From positions 806,001-870,000 of the forward strand of contig BRXU01000036.1 of NCBI GenBank assembly GCA_030267565.1: 64,000 bases of DNA, given 5' to 3'. A program made the translations under genes and the position numbers. This document shows, piece after piece, positions 48,216 to 58,906 of the stretch. The DNA comes from Pleodorina starrii. Its lineage: Eukaryota; Chlorophyta; Chlorophyceae; Chlamydomonadales; Volvocaceae. Below the pieces are notes generated by a model. It was given only the letters and a program-made list of their open reading frames with translations. It did not search any database and was not told the DNA's origin. Position 1 is the stretch's first letter; every line of letters begins with the position of its first letter.

Positions 48216-50238
48216 ATGCGTGCCACCACCACCGCTTGGGGTGGGATGTCGTTGGATTCTGGGCGTGCCGACTGAACGCGGGTGGCCGGCCTGCGGCCTG
48301 CCGTACATGATTTGTACGGAAGGGATTACGGCAGGCAAGCCGCGGCTTTGGAACAGTCCACCAAGCGATCGATGGAAGCAACGAAGGTGGCGTGGATGTG
48401 TCATGTATGTGGGGTGTGAAGCTCGGTTGGTCCATGGAAGTTGGTTTTGGCCGCCGGTGCGCAAACACAACAGTGGATGCCGTACGTACGTGTCTTCGTG
48501 GCTTGGTGGATGCTCGCATCTATTTGTCGGTTGCATCGAGTGAAGTATGGTCAAAGGCCGCTGCATTGTCGTTCGTCTGTCCGCCGTTAAATGGCGATAT
48601 GCACGTGTTTCTCGCCCGTCCATACGCCTTAGCCATGCTATGCATTTACAGTCGTCACTCGTTCGTTCATTCGCCACCTGCCCCCAGTGCAGAGACCTCG
48701 TCTTAACTTTTCTTCTTTACTTATGTCGTCGTCTTGAACCGACGCACGAAGCGCAACTACAAACGCAATCGCATAACGCACGACTCATTTGCATCGCTCG
48801 ATCGATCAGGCTCGATGTATTCGCCTCTGTAGCGCGCGCGTGTGATTAAATGCTGAATTTGTATCAAAAACATTTTTATGCACTATTATACTGCTTCTGC
48901 TCGCTAGGTGCGTGGTGTGTCGTGCAGGCATTACTCAGGTTACAACGTCCGGCTGTTACACGCCGCTTCCCATATAGTTTTATTTCCAAAAGTACTGGAA
49001 TAGTATTTATATATTCCAAAAATTTGTTACACGTACTTGTCGCGCCGGTAGGTGTGGGCATCGTAACCACAAACCGTACTACTTATGTGGGATGCGCCGG
49101 TGGCCAACGGCCTCGCCGGCTCCCAGCCCCGCGCCTAGGCCGTTATTATTAAAACCTATATGTAGTTCCTGGCACAACGCCGCCGGGCTATCAAGGCATG
49201 TCGAATGGCGAGCTCTTAATGATGCACGTTTACTCGTAAATGTGTGGATGCATCTGCGGTACTTGCTGGTTTGAGATACGTAGGTCTGCCCGTGTCCACA
49301 TACAGCAGGCCGCGAGCAGGCGGCGGATGCCTTCGTGGTGCCGGCGTCTGGAAGGTGACGCAGGGTCGCATGCCAGAGGATAGGCATAGGGATCTGCGTG
49401 TGGCTTGGCAGAATGAAGATTGTGTGGGTTGGAGGTGGTTGAGTGGATGATTGTGAGGCGGCGGCGGACGGCGGCGGGGACAACAAACGGCACCGAAGAT
49501 ACGTAGAGGGCGACTTATGGCGTACGCACCGCCAGGGTGGCTATCTTATTTTGTCGAGTATCTACGGCCAGAGATACTCCTGGCTCAGAAGCGCTGAGAG
49601 TATCTGTCAGGATCTGTCTAGGAGGGGATTTTCCCGGCTAAACACGGCCCCGGGAGATATCATGCCCAGCTGTGAGGCCAAATTATCTAAACCTTCAGCT
49701 TTTTGCACGGCAAACGTATCTTCAGATTTCCAAAATTTTCTCCCGAATATATATCCATATCTTAAGATAGCCACCCTGCGCACCGCCGACTGCATGCCCA
49801 CGCATGTGTATGTGTGTGACACACCTTTCACAGTTGTGGGGCGCGTAACCCCCATACCCCCATACGTACCCGAACAACTACCCATACGAAAGGGAGGGGG
49901 GGGCCCAAGGTTTAACAAACGGAACGCCTAAGAGCGCAACATTAACAACACGCAGTGGCGTGAGAAGAAGAAGAAGATGACTAACGTCAGAAAGGCACAA
50001 TTGAGTTGCGGTGAGCACACGCAGATGCGCTCCAGCATCCTTGCCAGTCAGTCAGGCAGGGTCCCATTTCATGGCCTCCAACATATCGGTACCGTACCGT
50101 ACCGTCCTCGGGAGGTTGACCTTCCTCTACACGAATGCCAATATAAAAGCTGGGCAGTCCAAAAGCACATGCTTCTCATCCTCTTTCGGTCCAAAAGCAC
50201 ATGCCTCTCGTGCTGTCCAGTGCATCTCATTCTCGGAC
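48216..50238. other. Downstream of HRGP; no gene recognised
   Basis: The first part is presumably the HRGP 3' UTR. The plus frame 49443-49931 (162 codons) has no recognisable domain. 50159 and 50191 start two copies of CCAAAAGCACATGC. The LTR of the next element begins at 50239. Confidence 0.5.
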
Positions 50239-50772
50239 TGTGGGCTCGCGCGGGGCGTGCGCGACAGCAGCTGGACTGCAGCCGGGCTCACTGCATCCAG
50301 TACTGGCCCCGAGGCCTGACCGCTGGGGCGAGGCCGCGCTCCTTCTTCCTAGCGTGAGGTCCGAGCTCGGCGCCTACGTGCGCGCGAGCAACAGTGCTGC
50401 TGAGCTGACTACTATAATGCACAAGCGATAAGGCAGCCAGCCAGGTTGATCAGGCCCGGCCGGCGCCACGCTAGTGCATGTGAGACACCATTGTGGCGGC
50501 TTGGGCTAACGCCACAGCGAGAGTCGCTGCTGGGGATCTGATTGTGTGTTACAATATCATATATCCTTCGGCATCGTAATGACCAAGCGAAGCGCTTCCA
50601 GCAGGAAGCGCTCGCGCCTAGGTAGGAGCTCGTTTGGACGAGCAGTACGACCGTAATATCTCCCATAAGATGGAGATACGTCCAGATACGCTCGAGGGTC
50701 CTTCCTAGCGTCTCTCCGCGCCCTCACCGGGCATTTGTCCCGGAAATGTACCGACACCAACGGTGCACGACA
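50239..50772 (-). repeat. LTR (3' in element sense)
   Basis: 534 bp, TG...CA on both strands. It reads TGTGGGCTCGCG...GCACGACA on the plus strand and is nearly identical to 62884-63417. On the element's sense strand it contains TGTAA (complement of 50549-50553), consistent with a green-algal poly(A) signal. Confidence 0.93.
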
Positions 50773-51732
50773 GCTGTCATGCCCCAACGCTGGAAGGCAT
50801 GTGCCCGCGACACTGGGTACGCGGACTCCCCCCCCCGAACGTAGCAGCGGAGCTAAGCGAGGGAGGTGCTGGCTATGAATCGCGGCGCGAGTAAACAGCT
50901 ACCGATCCTGAAGGACAGCGAGGCTAGACCTGCAACTGTCCTGCGACTATCCGGCCGGCACGGAAGCCTGACGCCGGTCGCAATGCAACTACTACGGGTT
51001 TCCGCCCACCGCATAAACGAGGGTGTACAGCGCCGCTAAACGGCTATTCGTCTATCTAGCGAGGCGCTCGCGGCCTAGCATGCACAAGTCAAGGCGCGCT
51101 ATCGTCCGGCAATAAGAGCTTCGCGCCCGTCTCGCGGAGGTCGCCAAGATCCAAATCCGATTACGCGGTTTGCCCGGAGTCTGCTGCTCTGGAATCCGAG
51201 GTCTGCGTTCGCACAACGTCGTGCCGTCCTGCGCCAGTGGCGCCCAGCCCGAGCACGTGCGCGCTATACTTCACTCTCCCCAAGGCAATAGCACCGAAGA
51301 AACACTCGAGTGCGCCTTTTCCAAGCGCGGCCATTGCGGCCAAACTGCGCCACCGTGGGCGTCTACGTCCCAACGTCGAGGACACTCACGCGAGAGCCCC
51401 CCCGAAGGAACACCCCTGCAACCTGCGTTAGGCAAGGCGGTTAGCCGCCTTCCCGCCGGGTCTAAGCCCGGAGCCCTGTCTCCCCCCCCAGCCGCAAGGC
51501 GGCGATCTGCCGGGGCGAAACAGTCACACAACGCGCCACGCGGCGCAGCCCCGGAAGGTTCAGTTCCTCTAGTCGCGCGCGCGCGCAGTCTGACGGCCTG
51601 TTCAGGCCCAAGCGACCCTTCGCGGATCACCACCAGGTCAAAGGTCCGTTGCCGCGCACAAGCGGTCTTCCAACCTCCGCTGAGTACCCGGCCGTGAGGC
51701 AACCCAGTAAACCACTGCACTAAGCCCCCCAA
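50773..51732 (-). other. Non-coding 3' region of the LTR element
   Basis: 960 bp between the pol stop and the 3' LTR. Nothing here resembles a protein. A G-tract on the sense strand at about 50829-50838 is the only polypurine-like run, about 57 bp from the LTR. Confidence 0.6.
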
Positions 51733-54700
51733 TCATCCAGTCACCAACAGGCGGTTGACCGCGGTGATGCCCATCGGCTCAGCTGACCCCTCGTCCCACT
51801 CGACGAGAAAGTAGTGGGGCCTAGCCAATGCTCCGCGATACCGCACCGTACCCCAAACCACTGACCTCGCCCGCTGCCTTCCTTGCCCCGTGTACACGAC
51901 ACGCTTGACCCGGACACCGTCGAGTGCTGCCGCTTGCTCGTCCCGCCGCCGCGTGGCGGCGTTGGGGAACAGGACCGGCGCCGCCTTGGGCAAGGCCATC
52001 TCTGGCCCCACCGGGGCCTCGCGCCTGAGCTTGACACACTCAGGGCAGACCCACTGTCCCGGCGGCACCGCGCTCAGCGGCGGGGACAGGCACTGCAGGT
52101 GCCAGCCTGTCCCGCACGCATCGCACAGCAGCATGCGCGCCTCATCTTCGGGCGACTCACAGACCTCGCAGGCGAGGTCGGTGGTTGGCCGTTGCAGCCG
52201 TACATCGACGATCGGATCAAGATCGGGCAGGTGGCACGGCACCAGCTGCTCTATCCTACGTCTAATTCGTCCCCCATCACGCCCTAACAACACTGCTACT
52301 CCCATGGCCCCGACCCGTTCTACGCGCAGCACCTCGTCGTACACCGGCATCTGCAGAGTGTTGTGCACCGCTGACCGGCGCACATACACGTAGTCGCCTG
52401 GGGCGAACTCCATAGCCGGCGGCCGGTACTTGCCTGAGCGCACGTGCGCGTACCGGCGCGTGTCTCGGTGCTGGGCGATGAGCAGATTTGCCGCAGCGAT
52501 GGGAGCATGCCGCTGCAGAAGTGCGGCGCGCTCTTGGAGCGCCGCCGCGTAAGCTCCCACCGGGCCGGCCAGCCCCAGCGGCTCCGCCATGCGCTCCCGC
52601 ACAGCAGGCGGTACGACCGGCGGCACGCCGAACATGAGTTCGTATGGCGAGTACCGGGTCGACGCCTGAGGCGAGCAGCGGTAGGCGAGCGCCAGCCAAG
52701 GCAGTTGCAGATCCCAATCGTCCGTCCTTCCCGTGTCCTTGCAGTGCTTACGCAGCGCCGCCTTGACGACCTGAACCAGCCGCTCGGCGGCCCCGTCTGC
52801 TTGGGGATGGCCCGCCGAGGTCAGCCGATGGTCGACGAAGCATTGCCGAAGCAGCGCCGCGAAAGCCCCTTGGAACTCACCGCCGCGGTCGGTCACCACT
52901 TCGGCTGGGGCCGAGAACCGGGCCACCAGCTCCAGCAGGCCGCGGGACGTCTCGTCAGGCTGCTTGCTCCGCAGGGCCACAAACTCCGCATGCTTGGTGA
53001 AATGTTCAATGCATACCATGACATAAGTGTAGCCGAACGGCGCAGTCGGGGGCAGAGGTCCCGCCAGGTCAACGCCCCAGCGGTAGAACATGCCCCGTAT
53101 GGCCAACGGCTGCAGCTGGATCGGGCGCGCGACGCCGCCGCTGTTGGTCATGTCGCACAGCTTGCAGCTGCGCACGACCCGCTGGACGGTTTTTCGCATC
53201 CCGTGCCACCAGTGACCCAGCTGCACCAGCGCCAAGGTCCGACGTATGCCCAGGTGGGCCACCGCGTGCACTTGCCGCACGATGGCCTCCCGAGCGTCGG
53301 GCGGTGGGCAGACCCGCGTCGAGCCGTCGCTGCAGGCCCTAAGCAATTGATCCCCCGTCCACCGGTACAGCGCGGCCCGTCGGAGCACGCGCCGTTCCGG
53401 CCGCCCGTCGGTCCCGACCCCCGCCGGCGCGCCCTGGAGGTGCGCCAACGTTGACGCGTCAAGCCACACGTCAGGGTCGGTCCCTTCCGCCAATGCGCTC
53501 TCCTGCGCATCCACAGCCGAGGCAAGCCCAGCCGTGGCCATGACCACCGCCAGCCCAGGCGCCCGCTGTGTCAGCAAGGCGCAGGCCAGCGGCGTCAGCT
53601 CCTCATCCCAGGCCGCCGCCGCCGACCAGCGGACCGCCACAGCGGAAACCGCTAAGGCCGGCAGCGGCGGCGCTGCCCCTCCCGCCAATCCTGCCACCGA
53701 CCCCGAGACCGCTGCCGCGGCCCCAGTAGAAATCGGCGGCGCCAGCTCGCTTCCCCCCCCCTGCGGTGAGGTCACGAGGTGCCGTGCCGCAGGATACTGC
53801 ATGTCGTGCGGCGTGACGAACGCGCGGTGCAGCGCCATGCAGAAGGAGAGAGCGAACTGGAAGACCGGCGGCGGGGATGACGTCTCCAGCAGCTCCAGCT
53901 CCAGCTCCAGCTTTGTGTGCCGCGACGTCCGCAGCCAAAAGCCAGCCGCCGCCGAGTAGGCGGCCGCAGTGACCCGGCTGGGAGTGCGGTTGGGCCCCGC
54001 CCGTAGCGGCGCGTCCGAGACCGAGGGCGGCGGTAACGCCACCCATGGCCGGCCCGGAATGTCGAGCGCCGCGTAAGGCGGGGCCATGACCGTGCACGCC
54101 GCCGCCGGGCTATGCCCAGGCGGCAGCAGCGCGGCCAGGCTGCGGCCCTCTGGTGGCCGCAGCTGAGCGAGGCAGTGCTGCAAGTGCACCGCGTTGGCGA
54201 GGTTAGTGTAAAGGCAGCTCAAGCGGTGAACTGCCGCGCCAGTGACGGCGGCGTCGAGAGGCGATGGCAAGCCCAGGGGCCAACCCGCCTCCGGCGCCGC
54301 GTCGATGCTGATGTGAGGGCCCTCAAGGAGGAAGGCCGGCGGCGGTAGACGCCTCTCTCTGCGATAGTGCTGCAATCCCCCCAAGAAACTAACTACGTGC
54401 TGCGTATCCCAGGACGTGGATCCCCCCCAGCTGCCTACTACTAAACACACAGACGTGTCCCCCAAGCCCATTGCCTCGACGGCTGCTGCTGACGCTCCCC
54501 AGTGAAGAAGCTCCGTGGGTGTGCTAAACTCCGGCAGTAGCCCCGAATCCCAAGCCCCTGCTGAAAGCTGCCCATCGTAATGCATCCCCCAAACAGGCAC
54601 AAGTTGTGCCACCGCGCGCCGCTCGCGGGCGTCGCATGAGAGGTGCACGTAGCGCTGTATCTGAAAACCCAAACCCAGGCACGCGAGCAGGCCAGAAGCG

Positions 54701-57240
54701 AGGCCGCCCGGCAGCTCCAGAATCGTAACCCCAGTGCCCCCTACTGCTGCCGGAAAGAGGACGTGTTGAACAAGTGCTGTGTTGACTCCGAGAATCTCCC
54801 CTGTTCCAGCGCGGAGGCGCAGCGCAAGCGCCGAAACCGCGCGCAGCCGCCGTAGTGCAGCGGCTTCGTCGCGAACGAGCGCAACGGCAATGTGCAATGT
54901 AGTATCGCCGGCGACCGGCGGCCCCGAGGGGCTGCCAGGCGCCGACACCCCGGCGGCAGGTTGCCCCGCCGCCAAGGCCTCCAGCTCCCCAGCGGCAGGT
55001 TGCCCCGCCGCCAAGGCCTCCGTATCCCCGGCGGCGGGCTGTCCCGCCGCCAAGGCCTCCAGCTCGTCGTCGATCTCCAGCTCCGATGCCGCCATGACCG
55101 GCAGCCCCACACTGACCACAGCACACACCGCGTGCACGCAAAGATATGCGGCGCGTGCAGCGGGCACTGGGCCAGCGAGGTGTGTCAGACCAGCGAGCGG
55201 CCCGACTGCCTCGGGGGCGGCGGCCAGGCTGGTGGCCGGGTCCTCCAGGTCATGCTGCACTGAGAAACGCCGGGCGAGGGCCGCTGAGCACCTGGCTACG
55301 GCTGCCAAGTGCGTGACGACCGCTGCCGGCGCCTGCGCGCCTTCCGGCGCACGCGAGTATGCGTACAGCGGCCAGCTCGCGCCCGGGTACTGAACGAGCA
55401 CGGGTGGCGGGCGCAGCGGGTCGCCCTCCTCGTCGACGCGTGCGCCTGTGCCGTCGTGTGCAGACGTGAGCGGGTGGCGGCTGAGGGCGTCGGCGTTTTG
55501 GTGCAGCTTGCCGGGCCGGTGCGCCACGTCGAAGGCAAACGCCTGCAGCTGCAAGGCCCACCGGGCATACTGCGCCGGCAAGCCGTCTTGCTGCGACATG
55601 AGCCACAGCAGCGGCGCGTGGTCCGTGACGACGGTGAAGTGGCGGGCCGCTAGGTAAGGGTAGAACATCTTGCACGCCCACACCACCGCCAGCAGCTCGC
55701 CCTTGTAGCTGTCGTACCTACGTTCGTGCACGTTGAGCGATCTTGAGACTGCCGCGCACAGGTACTCCTGCCCACTGTCGTCCAACTGCCCGAGGATGCC
55801 GCTGATGCCCACGCCCGAGAAGTCCGTATGCAGGATAAGCGGCCGGTCCGGCTGGACCCGCCGCAACACCGGCCCGTCCATCTGGGTGTAGATCCGCTTG
55901 AGTTCGTCCAGCGCTGCCTGTTGCTCCGGCCCCCACGAGCTGGGCTGCCACACGTACTTGGTGCTAGTCAACGGGTTGAGTGGCGCGGTGATGTCAGCGA
56001 AGTGCGGAACAAGCCCCCGGTAATACGAGAACATGCCCAGCAGCCGCCGTACAGCCGCCGACGAGTTCGGCGGCTCCAGCGCCAGCAGCGCCTCCACCTT
56101 GGCGCGTGTCGGCGACAGGCCCTGCGCCGACACCATGAAGCCCAGGAACTCCACCGCGTCACCGCCCACCAGCGTCTTCTCCGGGTGGAGCCGGATGCCA
56201 ATCTCCCGCAGCATGGCGAACACCCGAGCCAGGTGCTCAAGGTGCTGCTCCGCCGTTTGGCTGTAGATAAGCAAGTCGTCCACATAGCAGACGACGAACT
56301 CCTCCAGGCCGTGCTTGCGGATGGCGTGGTCCATGACGCGCTGAAAGTGGGCGGTGGCATTCCGCAGGCCGTACACCAGGCGCTTGTACTGCATCAGCCG
56401 CCGGCGCCACCAGAAGCTAGTGCGCTCCCGGTGCTCGGGCGCCAGCGGGATCTGCAGGAAGGCGGCCCGGCAGTCCATCTTGGTCAGCCACGTAGCATCG
56501 CCCACTTGCTGGAAAAGCTGCTCTGGCAGCGGCGATAGGTGCAGGTCAGGCAGCGTGGCGGCGTTGAGCTCGCGCGCGTCCTGGCAAAACCGCCGCTGCG
56601 TCCAGGTGCCGTCCGCCGCTCGCTTGGGCGGCAGGGTGGAGTTCATGGCGAAGGAGCTTGAGCGGCTCTCCTCGATGATCCCGGCTTCCAGCAGCTCCTG
56701 GCAGGCTGCGTCCATGGCGGCGTACTCCTCCGCGCTGTGGGAGCGCGGGCGCTGATAGATCGGCCGCTGATGCGCCAGCTCGATGCGGGCAGGCCCTACG
56801 TCGCCGCGGTACTCGCCCAGATCCCGCATGCTGCGCGCGAAGATGTCGTCGTTGCGACCCACCAGGTCCAGGAACCGCCGCTTCAGCTCCGGAGTCATCT
56901 CGCTGCGCTGGCACAGCAGCCACTTGCCTGGCGTGACCTCGTATTTCGCCTCGGGTGGGAGCATGCGCTTCCCCTCCGGCGTGAAGTCTGCCGGCTGTAG
57001 CAGCCCGTCGTCATACTCGCTGTCGCTGTCGCTGTCCAACAGCCCCGGCATCCAGGCGGCGGGGTCCCGCATCCCCGCCGCTTCGGCGGCGCTCATAAGG
57101 AGCCGCCGCCCCCCGCGAGAGGGGGCGGCTGTGGAAGTGTGGGCGCCGCTGTGCTCGCGGCTAGTGGTGCGACACCGCCGCCCAGGGACGGCCAGCGGAT
57201 GATGATGGGAATGCCAAGGTACCCGTGTCCCGGCGGCCAC
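51733..57240 (-). CDS. LTR-element pol polyprotein (RT, RNase H, MTase-like, integrase, PHD)
   Basis: 1,835-codon frame without stops. RT: ATWLTKMDCRAAFLQIPL, YKRLVYGLRNATAHFQ, active site YVDD (about residue 318). RNase H: LHTDFSGVGISGILGQ, GELLAVVWA, TDHAPLLWL (about 470-550). A linker has three 17-residue EALAAGQPAAG repeats. Residues about 835-1015 resemble a DNMT3-type fold without its catalytic residues. Integrase: H2C2 finger (VHAVAHLGIRRTL...CKLC), VDLAGPLPP, VTDRGGEFQGAF, HPQADGAAERLVQ. A PHD finger lies at 52037-52170. The frame overlaps the gag-protease frame by 148 nt in another phase and begins without a convincing ATG, so a ribosomal frameshift is likely. Confidence 0.92.
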   Translation of the reverse strand: MAAGTRVPWHSHHHPLAVPGRRCRTTSREHSGAHTSTAAPSRGGRRLLMSAAEAAGMRDPAAWMPGLLDSDSDSEYDDGLLQPADFTPEGKRMLPPEAKYEVTPGKWLLCQRSEMTPELKRRFLDLVGRNDDIFARSMRDLGEYRGDVGPARIELAHQRPIYQRPRSHSAEEYAAMDAACQELLEAGIIEESRSSSFAMNSTLPPKRAADGTWTQRRFCQDARELNAATLPDLHLSPLPEQLFQQVGDATWLTKMDCRAAFLQIPLAPEHRERTSFWWRRRLMQYKRLVYGLRNATAHFQRVMDHAIRKHGLEEFVVCYVDDLLIYSQTAEQHLEHLARVFAMLREIGIRLHPEKTLVGGDAVEFLGFMVSAQGLSPTRAKVEALLALEPPNSSAAVRRLLGMFSYYRGLVPHFADITAPLNPLTSTKYVWQPSSWGPEQQAALDELKRIYTQMDGPVLRRVQPDRPLILHTDFSGVGISGILGQLDDSGQEYLCAAVSRSLNVHERRYDSYKGELLAVVWACKMFYPYLAARHFTVVTDHAPLLWLMSQQDGLPAQYARWALQLQAFAFDVAHRPGKLHQNADALSRHPLTSAHDGTGARVDEEGDPLRPPPVLVQYPGASWPLYAYSRAPEGAQAPAAVVTHLAAVARCSAALARRFSVQHDLEDPATSLAAAPEAVGPLAGLTHLAGPVPAARAAYLCVHAVCAVVSVGLPVMAASELEIDDELEALAAGQPAAGDTEALAAGQPAAGELEALAAGQPAAGVSAPGSPSGPPVAGDTTLHIAVALVRDEAAALRRLRAVSALALRLRAGTGEILGVNTALVQHVLFPAAVGGTGVTILELPGGLASGLLACLGLGFQIQRYVHLSCDARERRAVAQLVPVWGMHYDGQLSAGAWDSGLLPEFSTPTELLHWGASAAAVEAMGLGDTSVCLVVGSWGGSTSWDTQHVVSFLGGLQHYRRERRLPPPAFLLEGPHISIDAAPEAGWPLGLPSPLDAAVTGAAVHRLSCLYTNLANAVHLQHCLAQLRPPEGRSLAALLPPGHSPAAACTVMAPPYAALDIPGRPWVALPPPSVSDAPLRAGPNRTPSRVTAAAYSAAAGFWLRTSRHTKLELELELLETSSPPPVFQFALSFCMALHRAFVTPHDMQYPAARHLVTSPQGGGSELAPPISTGAAAAVSGSVAGLAGGAAPPLPALAVSAVAVRWSAAAAWDEELTPLACALLTQRAPGLAVVMATAGLASAVDAQESALAEGTDPDVWLDASTLAHLQGAPAGVGTDGRPERRVLRRAALYRWTGDQLLRACSDGSTRVCPPPDAREAIVRQVHAVAHLGIRRTLALVQLGHWWHGMRKTVQRVVRSCKLCDMTNSGGVARPIQLQPLAIRGMFYRWGVDLAGPLPPTAPFGYTYVMVCIEHFTKHAEFVALRSKQPDETSRGLLELVARFSAPAEVVTDRGGEFQGAFAALLRQCFVDHRLTSAGHPQADGAAERLVQVVKAALRKHCKDTGRTDDWDLQLPWLALAYRCSPQASTRYSPYELMFGVPPVVPPAVRERMAEPLGLAGPVGAYAAALQERAALLQRHAPIAAANLLIAQHRDTRRYAHVRSGKYRPPAMEFAPGDYVYVRRSAVHNTLQMPVYDEVLRVERVGAMGVAVLLGRDGGRIRRRIEQLVPCHLPDLDPIVDVRLQRPTTDLACEVCESPEDEARMLLCDACGTGWHLQCLSPPLSAVPPGQWVCPECVKLRREAPVGPEMALPKAAPVLFPNAATRRRDEQAAALDGVRVKRVVYTGQGRQRARSVVWGTVRYRGALARPHYFLVEWDEGSAEPMGITAVNRLLVTG
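52037..52170 (-). other. PHD finger at the pol C-terminus
   Basis: The spacing C-x2-C-x11-C-x2-C-x4-H-x2-C-x14-C-x2-C is visible (CEVC, CDAC, GWHLQC, CPEC), with the Trp two residues before the seventh Cys (QWVC). This is the canonical C4HC3 PHD pattern, which reads histone H3 tails. It lies where chromoviruses carry a chromodomain. A further segment, RPHYFLVEWDEGS, follows. Confidence 0.9.
54190..54770 (-). other. Degenerate C5-methyltransferase-like segment within pol
   Basis: In order: VTILELPGGLASGLLACLGLGF and YVHLSCDARERRAVAQL (motif I-like loop and cofactor strand), VCLVVGSWGGSTSWDTQHVV where motif IV would carry Pro-Cys, PPAFLLEGPHI where the ENV motif would be, and HRLSCLYTNLANAVHLQ resembling the R-(Y/F)-W-x-N-L segment. 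Order and spacing fit a DNMT3-like domain, but the catalytic Cys and Glu-Asn-Val are replaced, so it should be inactive. The assignment is by eye and needs a structure or profile search. Confidence 0.45.
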
Positions 57241-58906
57241 ATCTCAAGTTTCTCCCGGCCCTCACGCAGGTCGAGTCGGGACTGAAGCGGCTGCAGTGCG
57301 CGCATGCCCAGCAACAACTCATAGGCCTCGGCGCCGGAGTCCGCTGCCAGCATGGCCGGCAGCCAGATGGTGTGGCCCTGACCAGCACCGGCACCGAACG
57401 TGAGCGTCAGGCCCCCGCACACCTCGCCAAGCAGCGTTGAGCGGCCTGCCGCGGTGGTGACGGTGTACTCGGGCCGTGGCTGGCACCGCAGCTGCAGCCG
57501 ATCCGCCAAGCGCTGCGCGACTATGATGATGGCGCTGCCGGTGTCGACCAGCACGTCGCGCACCAGCTCGCCGCCCACCAGCAGGCTCTCTGCCGGCCAG
57601 GTTTGCTGCAGGTACGGCAGCGGCCGCGCCAGGTCGTCGTGGTCCGACAGGGCCGTATTGGCTGGGTGGAGCGAGGCGTCCGTCATCGCCAGTGCGGCTG
57701 CCGGCGTCGCGAGCGCCACCAGCGCCGACGCCGATGGCGACGGCGGCAGGGCGGCTGCAGGCGACGCCAGCGCGGCGGCCGGCGGTGCTGCCTGCGCTGC
57801 CGCCAGTGGCGGCGGCGCTGGCTTTACCGCGGCCAGGGCCGACGACTGCATTTGGACGAGGCAATTTCGTGCATTGTCCAGTAGCTGTATGGCCTGGGTC
57901 AGCGGGCCAGGCAACACGGCGACGGCGGTGTGGTCGTAAGAGCCGGGCGCGGCTGCCGGGCCTTTCTCCGGAGCCTTGGCAGGTGCATGGCTGTTATGCT
58001 GCTGGAAGCCCGGCGGCATGCGCTCTGCCACCGTCGCGCCGACCGGGCAGACGGCGTAGGTTCCGAAGGGCAGCGCTATGGATGAGTGGGGCGCTGCATC
58101 GTATGGGCCCGGCATGGCGGCGGGCATCGCCACCGCTGCCGGCCAGGGTGGCGGTGGCGGTGGCGTGGAGGGGGCCGCGTACGACGCAGGCGGGTGCTGC
58201 AGCTGGGGCGTTGCCGGGTGCCGGTGGTAGGATACTGCCGAGGGGGCCACCGACTGTGGTGGGGGCGGTGGCGCCTGCGCTGCTTGCTGCCGCCATGCGA
58301 GCATCTGTACCGGCAGCGGGGCCGCTGCCTCCGATACAGCTGACGACGGGATGCGCTGCGCCGCCAGCAGCTGATGGAGCTGCTGAAGCTGCGCGTCCAT
58401 GCGGTCGACCTGGCGTTGCGAAGCGCTAGGCGCCAAAGCCAACGCTGGCACAGACTTGTCCGTCAAATCCGCCGGCAGCCCCCGCCCTTGCCGCGCCTCG
58501 TGAACCTTCGCCTGCATCTCCGCCAGCAGCCCCGCCGGATCCGTCGCTATGCGCTGCTTGGACCCCCTGCAGTGCCGCTGCTTGTGGTTGCTGCCCAGGA
58601 AGGGGTGCAGGCGGCAGGTCTTGTCCTGGTGGGCTACCCAGCGTCCTTCGGGGCAGATCCGGTCTGCCGCCGCGGCCGCCGCCATTGTGACCTGGTCGTG
58701 CTCGGCGCGGGGGGCGTTGCCCTTGGATCTGTTGCCGGACGGCGCCAACGCATTGACCGTGTGGTTCTTGCGGCCGCCTCCGCCGCCTGTCCCATTGCCG
58801 CCGCCGCCGCCGCCGCTACTGTTGTTGCCAGAGCCACCGCCGACTGTGGCACTGCCGCCGCCACCTGTGCCCCCGCCGCTGCCGCCGCCGACGCCGTCGT
58901 CCTCTG
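57093..58906 (-). CDS. LTR-element gag C-terminal part and aspartic protease
   Basis: Open frame continuing the gag after the fold-back insertion. It starts with a Gly/Ser/Asn-rich linker (GGGGSATVGGGSGNNSSGG), then CPEGRWVAHQDKTCRLHP...KQRHC, a Cys/His-rich knuckle-like segment. A long Ala/Pro/Gln region and the protease follow, with active site VDTGSAIIIVAQRLADRL (DTGS at about 57531-57548) and a second-half motif ELLLGMRAL. The stop is at 57093 and pol overlaps in another frame. The fold-back at 58907 separates this part from the N-terminal gag. Confidence 0.85.
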
